NCBI GenBank assembly: GCA_018816815.1
Contig: JAHIVD010000061.1
Coordinates: 1 to 8,150, forward strand
Direction of reading: 5' to 3'
DNA length: 8,150 nucleotides
DNA from: Patescibacteria group bacterium
GTDB taxonomy: Bacteria; Patescibacteriota; Microgenomatia; Daviesbacterales; UBA10151
Made by a program: the position numbers and the translations under genes. Shown one piece after another: positions 1-4,521 of the stretch (position 1 is its first letter; each line of letters starts with the position of its first letter). The notes beneath the pieces were generated by a model. It was not told the origin of the DNA. It saw only the letters and a list, made by a program, of their open reading frames with translations, and made no database searches.

Positions 1-60
1 AGTCTAATTATATGATAGCAAAGAGCTTACAGAAAGTCAAATAATAGCATTTTCAATAAA

Positions 61-132
61 GGGGTTGCACCCCTCAGATTACAAGGGTCCAGATAAACGA
101 GGTCGCTGCCTCGCCCTTGTAATCCTCACCCC
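61..132. repeat. Nested palindromic structured element upstream of the recombinase remnant
   Basis: An 11-bp perfect inverted repeat (77-87 GATTACAAGGG with 114-124 CCCTTGTAATC) encloses a second stem (98-102 CGAGG with 109-113 CCTCG, 6-nt loop). The inner stem abuts the outer one on its 3' side and leaves a 10-nt bulge on the 5' side. Flanking GGGGT (61-65) can pair with ACCCC (128-132) to extend the structure, or it can form a competing local hairpin with ACCCC at 69-73. A further hairpin follows (140-145 TGCTTC with 154-159 GAAGCA). No T-run follows on the plus strand, so it is not a standard terminator there. It could be a structured RNA, a recombination site or an element end; I do not recognise a known family. 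Confidence 0.5.
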
Positions 133-200
133 GCTTAAGTGCTTCAGGTATTGGAAGCAGGCAGGAAAATCTTGTAAAAGGACAACGGGACGTTAGAACT

Positions 201-602
201 ATGGATGACAAAATCAGAGAGTTAGAAAGTCAGAAGACTTTAATAGGTAATCAAATGTTTAAATATACTTCTGATGAAGCAGTCAAACTTACGGAAGAAA
301 AACTAAAAGAGGTTACAAAGGAAATCAATGAGTTAAGTGAGAATAGAGCTAAACAAGCAGATCAGAATGTGAATATGGAAATAATCCTGGCTGTAGTCGG
401 AGAATTTCTGGAAAACTTATCGTTTTTATTATTAGGAAGCTCTAATCCCCTCAAGAGAGCAGCCTATTTCGGATTAATATTTGAACAAACGCCTACCTAT
501 CAGGATTTAATTTCTGGAACCGCACAATTAGCGCCTTATTTCGAGCTAATCAAGGGATCAAGTACGTCAAACCCCGCTACTGTGAGCCCGCTAGTACCTT
601 AA
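201..602 (+). CDS. Serine-recombinase C-terminal-like protein, probable truncated remnant
   Basis: A 133-aa product. Residues 1-55 are a charged, probable coiled coil (lysine/glutamate-rich). A hydrophobic, aromatic tail carries an 'LFE...YQDLISGTAQLAPYFEL' pattern and then Ser-Asn-Pro...Val-Ser-Pro. This order (coiled coil, helical segment, conserved GTA.L..F end) is typical of the C-terminal end of large serine site-specific recombinases of patescibacterial mobile elements. The family is usually around 500 aa or more. The resolvase catalytic domain with its Ser nucleophile is absent. The frame is open only back to 123, after a stop at 120-122, and nothing recombinase-like is visible in 1-122. 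ATG 201 has no well-placed Shine-Dalgarno, so it may be an internal codon of a decayed gene. The family call rests on pattern recognition. The alternative is an unrelated small hypothetical protein. Confidence 0.5.
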   Translation: MDDKIRELESQKTLIGNQMFKYTSDEAVKLTEEKLKEVTKEINELSENRAKQADQNVNMEIILAVVGEFLENLSFLLLGSSNPLKRAAYFGLIFEQTPTYQDLISGTAQLAPYFELIKGSSTSNPATVSPLVP

Positions 603-747
603 ACAGAATTCGCAATTTCTGTGAAACCTTTGTGTCTATGAGTATTTTACCAGATTTAATTTGGTGGTTACGACCGGAATTAGCTTCAAAGACTCCAGGG
701 ATAGAAAAATAAACCACTTTTCCTTAATACTTATCTCTTTTTAATTA

Positions 748-776
748 TGGTTACATACGGGTTTTTTCTGTATAAT
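748..776 (+). promoter_or_regulatory. Probable promoter of the small HTH gene
   Basis: A perfect -10 TATAAT lies at 771-776. It is preceded at 17 bp by a poor -35-like TGGTTA (748-753). The predicted start near 783 gives a leader of about 20 nt before ATG 804, without a clear Shine-Dalgarno. Confidence 0.5.
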
Positions 777-803
777 AAAGTACAATAACTATTTTTAACA
801 AAG

Positions 804-1001
804 ATGGCAGAAAATAAGATAAGATTACCAAGACTTTTAAATATTAACCAAGTAGCAAAAATACTGGGAGTTGTGCCTACAACACTAAGAAGATGGGATA
901 ATAATGGAAAATTAAAAGCTATCAGGATAGGCAATAAACGCGGAGTTGGAGAAAGACGATATAGGAGAGAAGATATTATTAGACTAATAACAAGGCATTA
1001 A
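804..1001 (+). CDS. Small MerR/excisionase-type helix-turn-helix protein
   Basis: A 65-aa basic protein that is essentially a single DNA-binding domain. Residues 13-33 (INQVAKILGV..TTLRRWDN.GKL) match the helix-turn-helix of MerR/Xis/HTH_17 proteins. They are followed by the wing and the 'RRYRREDI..L' closing helix at about residues 51-62. There is no effector domain as in full MerR regulators and no recombinase domain as in IS607-type TnpA, whose N-terminus looks similar. Proteins of this size act as recombination directionality factors (excisionases) or small repressors of mobile elements. It lies between a recombinase remnant and a defence-like ATPase, so an element-encoded Xis or a local regulator of the downstream cassette are both plausible. 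ATG 804 is chosen because it directly follows a good promoter; there is only a weak AAAG ribosome site. Confidence 0.8.
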   Translation: MAENKIRLPRLLNINQVAKILGVVPTTLRRWDNNGKLKAIRIGNKRGVGERRYRREDIIRLITRH

Positions 1002-1071
1002 ATTAGTTTATACTATGCAATTAACAAAAATGATACCCGTAAGCCATTTTTATACGAAATAATGTTGACTA

Positions 1072-1100
1072 TTGACATATAGATGATTTTTTGATAGTAT
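1072..1100 (+). promoter_or_regulatory. Strong sigma-70-type promoter, leaderless, for the AAA15 ATPase
   Basis: A perfect -35 TTGACA (1072-1077), exact 17-bp spacer and -10 TAGTAT (1095-1100, 4 of 6 consensus). Transcription should begin at about 1107, at or just before ATG 1109. The -10 box overlaps the codons that would follow a TTG start at 1091, which argues for the ATG and for a leaderless message. Confidence 0.7.
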
Positions 1101-1108
1101 CTAACCAT

Positions 1109-2320
1109 ATGATTCATTCATTTTCCTGCAAAAATTTCTATTCTTTTCAAAAGAATACGACTGTCAGCTTTGTTGTTAATGAAAACGCTCCTATTAATAA
1201 TGGCTACTTTAAATCTCCTTCAGGAGCACGTCTCTCCAAGGTAGAAACTGTTATTGGCCCTAATGCTTCAGGAAAAACAAATCTACTTAAAATAGTTCCC
1301 TTTTTAAAATGGATTATCCTCGACTCGTTTAATATAAACCCCTCAGCTCCAATACCACTACAACCATTTATGTTCAATGGTTTAAAAAATAAACCAACAG
1401 AGCTTGCTGTTGAGTTTGAAATTAACGGTAATATCTACTTATATGAATTTGTTTTAAACAACAATAGGATATTATCAGAAGAGTTGAAAGTTAAAAATAA
1501 AACTAAACAACGGGTTACTTATAAAATGTTTTTCTCTCGGCACTGGAATGAGGAAAATGAAAAATATAATTTTGAAGGTAAAAATTTTGGTTTACCAAGG
1601 GGTTTTGAGAATCTACTTCGTTCAAACGCGAGTGTTATTGGTTCCGCTTCCCGATTGAATCATAAAGAAAGCCAAGAAATTGCAAAGTATTGGCAGCAAG
1701 TGGAAACAAACGTTATTGAGGCCGGCTGGATAGGTGATCATCTGCTTCCGAGTGCAACCCAACAACTACCTGAGGTTTTCAATTTTTATAGTGAGAATGA
1801 AGTCTTAAAAAAAGAGGCTGAAAAACTTCTATCTCGTTTTGATCTCGGCTTAGAGGGATTTGAAATAGAGAAACAAAAGCAAGAAAATGGTTTCCTTCTT
1901 AATATTCGGGCAACGCATTTATTTAATGGACAAAAATATTATCTACCAATTCAATACGAGTCATCGGGAACTAAACAACTTTTTATACTACTAAAAACAA
2001 TTCTACAGGTTTTAACTAAGGGAGGAGTAGCAATACTGGATGAGTTTGATGTTAATCTGCATCCGGATATGGTTTTATCGCTTTTTGATTTATTCATTCA
2101 ACCTGAAACTAATCCAAAAAATGCGCAAATACTATTTAGCACTCACAGTCATTTGGTTTTAAGTAAACTAGATAAGTACCAGATCGTATTAACCGAAAAG
2201 AATAAAGATGGTTCAAGTGAATCATGGCGTTTGGATGAAATGTCTGGAGTTCGTGTAGATGATAATTACTACTCAAAATATATTGCGGGTGCATATGGAG
2301 CTATTCCGAAGATTAACTAA
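1109..2320 (+). CDS. AAA15-family (OLD/RloA/AbiLi-like) ATPase, probable defence sensor
   Basis: A 403-aa ABC/SMC-like ATPase. From the ATG the N-terminus reads MIHSFSCKNFYSF, the usual opening of this family. Walker A is at residues 50-57 (GPNASGKT), an ABC-type signature 'SSGTKQ' at 285-290, Walker B 'AILDEFD' with D311/E312, and the switch histidine in 'STHSH' at 344-348. The segment between Walker A and signature carries the variable insertion typical of AAA15/AAA21 proteins. Such ATPases dimerise and act with a small effector, often a Toprim nuclease, in antiphage systems. Here the next gene is such a partner 11 nt downstream, so the two are probably cotranscribed. An upstream in-frame TTG at 1091 would add six residues but lies inside the promoter. 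The sequence is AT-rich and sits beside recombinase debris, suggesting horizontal acquisition. The ATPase family is secure; the defence role is inferred. Confidence 0.85.
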   Translation: MIHSFSCKNFYSFQKNTTVSFVVNENAPINNGYFKSPSGARLSKVETVIGPNASGKTNLLKIVPFLKWIILDSFNINPSAPIPLQPFMFNGLKNKPTELAVEFEINGNIYLYEFVLNNNRILSEELKVKNKTKQRVTYKMFFSRHWNEENEKYNFEGKNFGLPRGFENLLRSNASVIGSASRLNHKESQEIAKYWQQVETNVIEAGWIGDHLLPSATQQLPEVFNFYSENEVLKKEAEKLLSRFDLGLEGFEIEKQKQENGFLLNIRATHLFNGQKYYLPIQYESSGTKQLFILLKTILQVLTKGGVAILDEFDVNLHPDMVLSLFDLFIQPETNPKNAQILFSTHSHLVLSKLDKYQIVLTEKNKDGSSESWRLDEMSGVRVDDNYYSKYIAGAYGAIPKIN

Positions 2321-2331
2321 ATGGAAAAATT

Positions 2332-2868
2332 ATGTCGAGAACAAATCCCTACAAGAAAAAAAGACGCTCGGCAAACAAGACAATTCTTATTTATAGTGAA
2401 GGGTTAAGTGAGGAAATATTTCTAAAATATTTAAGAGGTCTTTATTCCAGAGACAGGGATGTTGCAATTACTATTAGAAGAGGTAAAGGTGGAACTGCTG
2501 ATGGTCTGGTAATTCAAGCAAATAAAACACAAGGGGCTTTTGATAGAAGGATTGTTGTATTAGATAACGACAAGAGTAAATCTGAAATGCAAAAGGCTAA
2601 GCAGGAGTCAGAGAAAAGAAAAATTGAACTATTCGAGCATACTCCTTGCCTTGAATCGGTATTACTATCCATATTACGCAAAGGACAAAGCTTCAAGCAT
2701 AAAAGTTCCAGCTGGTGTAAACAAGAATTCGAATCAAAATATATTGATCGGAAAAAGAGGGATGAAGTGGATGAATATGTTAAAGTATTTCCTAAAAGTT
2801 TACTAGATAAACAAAGCTCCAAAGTAAAAGAATTAAAAATGTTAATCTCTCTTGTGTTGGGGAAGTAA
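2332..2868 (+). CDS. RloB-like / AbiLii-like Toprim-fold protein, probable effector
   Basis: A 178-aa protein starting with a basic N-terminus (NPYKKKRRS). The Toprim-like acidic residues are visible: E23 in 'ILIYSEGLSEEIFLKYL' (residues 18-34) on the first strand, and a DxD at D78/D80 in 'RRIVVLDNDKS'. The 'TPCLESVLL' segment (103-111) matches the 'NPCFELWLL' motif of RloB proteins in position and spacing. RloB-family proteins are encoded next to AAA15 ATPases in restriction-linked and abortive-infection loci; a metal-dependent nuclease is expected from the fold. It starts 11 nt after the ATPase stop. ATG 2332 has only a weak GGA upstream, suggesting translational coupling. Family members are often about 200 aa, so this looks complete though short. 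The C-terminal third is lysine-rich and possibly nucleic-acid binding. Confidence 0.72.
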   Translation: MSRTNPYKKKRRSANKTILIYSEGLSEEIFLKYLRGLYSRDRDVAITIRRGKGGTADGLVIQANKTQGAFDRRIVVLDNDKSKSEMQKAKQESEKRKIELFEHTPCLESVLLSILRKGQSFKHKSSSWCKQEFESKYIDRKKRDEVDEYVKVFPKSLLDKQSSKVKELKMLISLVLGK

Positions 2869-2879
2869 TCAAAGAAGTA

Positions 2880-2974
2880 AAATTTCGATCCTTGTGGCCT
2901 AGATGAATCATCAAATCTGATGTCAACATTCGCTCCCTAACAGTAAGGTACTTTCACCACAAGGATCATTCGGT
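2880..2974 (-). ncRNA. Candidate small structured RNA downstream of the ATPase/Toprim pair
   Basis: An 11-bp perfect stem (2887-2897 GATCCTTGTGG with 2957-2967 CCACAAGGATC) closes a 59-nt interior. The interior holds a 5-bp hairpin (2909-2913 CATCA with 2918-2922 TGATG). On the minus strand a perfect extended -10, TGC-TATAAT (2989-2981), predicts a start at about 2974, 7 nt before the stem. After the stem, minus-strand sequence has only a short T-rich stretch (GAAATTTTAC), a weak terminator at best. It lies between converging genes, 18 nt past the rloB-like stop. I cannot assign it to a known RNA family. It could instead be a bidirectional terminator or a recombination site. Ends are approximate. 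Confidence 0.42.
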
Positions 2975-2980
2975 AAATTG

Positions 2981-2989
2981 ATTATAGCA
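2981..2989 (-). promoter_or_regulatory. Extended -10 promoter (TGC-TATAAT) reading into the stem-closed element
   Basis: The reverse complement of 2981-2989 is TGCTATAAT, a full-consensus extended -10. No convincing -35 is visible at 16-18 bp. It points leftwards at the structured element and has no protein-coding gene on its strand between it and the 3' end of the rloB-like gene. Confidence 0.45.
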
Positions 2990-3046
2990 GAACATAATTC
3001 AAAGATTTTGTGGGTAAGGTTTTATTACTCAGGTTTTTTAACTAAA

Positions 3047-3997
3047 CTACCTACACTCCATATAATAAGCCTGAGTTTCTGGTAAAGTCGTAGTAAAAAA
3101 TGCCGGTTTAGACTTAGTCCAAACAGCAGTTCCACTTTTCTTATTAAGAATAAAAGTACCAATTCCTTGATCAATAGAGATATCGGTTTCAAGATCAACA
3201 GCCACGAGCTCCGAATCATTTTCCCTTACAATGTTTAACCTAGCTGGTTCCGTCATTCCTGCTTCTACAGCTGTTGCAGTAATCATTTTCAATTCCTTAC
3301 CATCAATTTCAATAGCCATCTTAGTTTTGTCATTTGTAAGAAGTTCACCGTCGACTGTTTCCATCGTATTTTTTTCATAATTAGGCTTAGGAAAGAATAC
3401 TGCGCCCATTTTAGTTGAGCAACTGAATGATGTACGATCTTTTAAATCCCATGGAAATATTTGAAGCGCAACTTTAGTTGGCTTAAATATATAAACTAAG
3501 CCCGCTACTATTAGAGAAGATATCACAGCGGAACAAACTGAGAAAATCAGTACTTGTCGTCTTTGGATTGAAGCTTTTCCCAATACGAAATTAAAAATCA
3601 GAAATGGAATCCCAACTATAAATAAAACGCCCCCTACGATTAAAAGTTCAAACATAATAAAATCCAGACTACTAAATGATGGCTTAAAAGATGAAACTGC
3701 AGACCATACACTAAGCACCACGAAACTAATTAATAACCAGAAAGAAACAAGGATTTTAGTTTCCTTACTTTTGGCAGTGGAGGTTTTCTTGAAAAATGGA
3801 AGATATATTACGAGGGAAATGAGAGAGGCTATAAAAATATAGAATAAGTAAGTAAAGATGTTTCCTAGGAATCCTAACTGAATTCCCAGAAAATTGCTTA
3901 CGAACATCAAAATATACAAACCAAGAGGTCCAAAAACCCCCAGAAGTAGATATTTTAGAACCTGATCTTCTTTTAAGATAAATAATATCTTTTTCAC
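3047..3997 (-). CDS. Hypothetical five-helix membrane protein with C-terminal soluble domain
   Basis: A 316-aa protein that I do not recognise. The N-terminal half holds about five hydrophobic helices (roughly residues 14-37, 42-67, 84-104, 114-138 and 146-170). The remainder (about 171-316) is a soluble, probably extracytoplasmic domain rich in short beta-like stretches (VAVDLETDIS, GIGTFIL, GTAVWT). It contains two cysteines, one in 'FSCSTK' near residue 195 and one just before the terminal arginine. The start is a GTG at 3997: an extended -10 ends 7 nt upstream, giving a leaderless message, and the next residues (KKILFIL) suit a membrane protein. The stop is TAG. It converges on the defence-like pair and diverges from a 54-aa ORF. 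No catalytic motif was seen; a cell-surface or stress-related role would be a guess. Confidence 0.8.
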   Translation of the reverse strand: MKKILFILKEDQVLKYLLLGVFGPLGLYILMFVSNFLGIQLGFLGNIFTYLFYIFIASLISLVIYLPFFKKTSTAKSKETKILVSFWLLISFVVLSVWSAVSSFKPSFSSLDFIMFELLIVGGVLFIVGIPFLIFNFVLGKASIQRRQVLIFSVCSAVISSLIVAGLVYIFKPTKVALQIFPWDLKDRTSFSCSTKMGAVFFPKPNYEKNTMETVDGELLTNDKTKMAIEIDGKELKMITATAVEAGMTEPARLNIVRENDSELVAVDLETDISIDQGIGTFILNKKSGTAVWTKSKPAFFTTTLPETQAYYMECR

Positions 3998-4004
3998 TGG
4001 TTTC

Positions 4005-4031
4005 AGTATAGCAGAAATGTAGGAACTTCAA
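4005..4031 (-). promoter_or_regulatory. Promoter of the membrane-protein gene (extended -10, leaderless)
   Basis: On the minus strand, TGC-TATACT (4013-4005) forms an extended -10. A TTGAAG -35-like hexamer (4031-4026) lies at a short 15-bp spacing. Seven nucleotides separate the -10 from GTG 3997, so the transcript should begin at or one base before the start codon. Confidence 0.55.
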
Positions 4032-4059
4032 CATATATTTTCAGCTAGTTTTAAATAAG

Positions 4060-4067
4060 GGAGGTGA
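4060..4067 (+). promoter_or_regulatory. Strong Shine-Dalgarno (GGAGGTGA)
   Basis: Near-perfect complement to the 16S 3' end, 9 nt before ATG 4077. It is the only strong ribosome-binding site in the window and is the main reason to believe the 54-aa ORF is translated. Confidence 0.75.
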
Positions 4068-4076
4068 TGATTAAAG

Positions 4077-4241
4077 ATGTTACCCCTAGATGTAATAAGG
4101 AAACATTATCCTAATCTGTCTGATGAAGATTTAAAGAAAATACAAGTGTTTATTTATGAATTATGTTGTGGATTGATGCAGCACTTTTATGGGGAGGATT
4201 GGGATAAGGATATTGAAGGGATGGATTTGGAAAACGAATAA
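4077..4241 (+). CDS. Small acidic hypothetical protein (54 aa)
   Basis: The product begins MLPLDVIRKHYPNLSDEDLKK and ends in an acidic tail (DWDKDIEGMDLENE). The first 21 residues look like a small helical unit ('HYPNLSDEDLKKIQVFIYELC'), with a CC pair at about residues 30-31 and no signal peptide or membrane segment. A GGAGGTGA ribosome site 9 nt upstream makes translation likely despite the size. It is divergent from the membrane-protein gene and is followed immediately by a tRNA-like fragment and a tandem repeat. Small acidic ORFs of this kind are, to my recollection, found beside recombinase genes in patescibacterial islands, but I cannot name a family. Function unknown; a small accessory protein of an integrated element is one possibility. 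Confidence 0.7.
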   Translation: MLPLDVIRKHYPNLSDEDLKKIQVFIYELCCGLMQHFYGEDWDKDIEGMDLENE

Positions 4242-4290
4242 TGTTGCCCTGATAACCCAATCATGAGTTCGAATCCTAACAGGGTTGTAC
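4242..4290 (+). other. tRNA-Ile(GAU)-like 3' fragment (degenerate)
   Basis: The sequence contains an intact-looking anticodon loop CTGATAA (GAU anticodon) and, at tRNA spacing, GAGTTCGAATCC resembling a T-arm. An anticodon stem is only partly formed (TTG with CAA, then two C-C mismatches). The T-stem has mismatches, and no D-arm or acceptor 5' strand is seen upstream, where the 54-aa ORF lies. It is therefore not a functional tRNA. It could be a tRNA 3'-end copy left by an integrative element, or chance similarity. Confidence 0.35.
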
Positions 4291-4331
4291 TTTATGGGCT
4301 TAAATTTGTTGTACTTTATGGGCTTAAATTT
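4284..4331. repeat. Perfect direct tandem repeat, 2 x 24 bp
   Basis: The unit 4284-4307 (begins GTTGTACTTTATGGG, ends CTTAAATTT) is repeated without change at 4308-4331. It lies just after the tRNA-like fragment and before the tRNA-Lys 3' end. Two copies are too few for a CRISPR. It could be a protein-binding site pair, a recombinase accessory site or a simple duplication. Confidence 0.9.
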
Positions 4332-4390
4332 GATGAGATATCCACAATTTTTCGAGGCTAAAAGCTTTTGAAATCACAAATATCATTGGG

Positions 4391-4462
4391 TGAGCCGGCA
4401 GGGATTCGAACCCTGGACCAAGAGATTAAAAGTCTCCTGCTCTACCACTGAGCTACCGGCCC
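4391..4462 (-). tRNA. tRNA-Lys(UUU)
   Basis: Read on the minus strand this is a complete 72-nt cloverleaf. The acceptor stem is GGGCCGG with CCGGCTC (one G-U pair), D-arm GCTC-AGTGGTA-GAGC, anticodon arm GGAGA-CTTTTAA-TCTCT giving anticodon UUU, a 5-nt variable loop, T-arm CAGGG-TTCGAAT-CCCTG, and discriminator A at 4391. The 3' CCA is not encoded (CCCA follows the discriminator), so it must be added enzymatically. It is transcribed away from the CvpA-CAP gene. Confidence 0.97.
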
Positions 4463-4482
4463 GTGTTTAAAATGTAATCTGT

Positions 4483-4488
4483 ATTGTA
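4483..4488 (-). promoter_or_regulatory. Possible -10 box of tRNA-Lys (TACAAT)
   Basis: The minus strand has TACAAT (5 of 6 consensus), placing a start near 4476, about 14 nt upstream of the tRNA 5' end. The -35 region is weak (TAGCAA at 17 bp). It shares the 59-nt divergent spacer with the plus-strand promoter below. Confidence 0.4.
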
Positions 4489-4506
4489 CTAAATTTAAGC
4501 TATATT

Positions 4507-4515
4507 TGCTATGAT
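4507..4515 (+). promoter_or_regulatory. Extended -10 promoter of the CvpA-CAP cluster (leaderless)
   Basis: TGC-TATGAT forms an extended -10; no good -35 is visible. Only 6 nt separate it from ATG 4522, so the predicted first transcribed base is the A of the start codon. No Shine-Dalgarno is present or could be transcribed. Confidence 0.6.
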
Positions 4516-4521
4516 TTACCT

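Noticed and set aside
61..200. SRP (4.5S) RNA gene, because TCAGGT...GGAAGCAG at 144-160 resembles its domain IV
   Set aside because: The apical loop is three nucleotides shorter than the conserved form, and the same bases form a simpler 6-bp hairpin; the flanking stem does not close as in SRP RNA.
731..934. Minus-strand open frame of 67 codons over the HTH gene
   Set aside because: It overlaps the HTH gene and its promoter; product has no recognisable features.
804..1001. IS607-type transposase TnpA
   Set aside because: The N-terminal HTH is similar but the serine-recombinase catalytic domain is absent and no TnpB follows.
1091..1108. TTG start at 1091 for the AAA15 ATPase
   Set aside because: It lies within the promoter (-10 at 1095-1100); ATG 1109 gives the family's usual N-terminus.
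2514..2822. Minus-strand open frame of 102 codons inside the rloB-like gene
   Set aside because: Shadow frame with serine/leucine-rich, low-information product opposite a gene with clear motifs.
2887..2967. Ordinary rho-independent terminator for the rloB-like gene
   Set aside because: The stem encloses 59 nt and there is no T-run after it on the plus strand; the minus side has only a short T-rich stretch.
4284..4331. CRISPR array
   Set aside because: Only two units, directly adjacent without spacers, and no cas genes.
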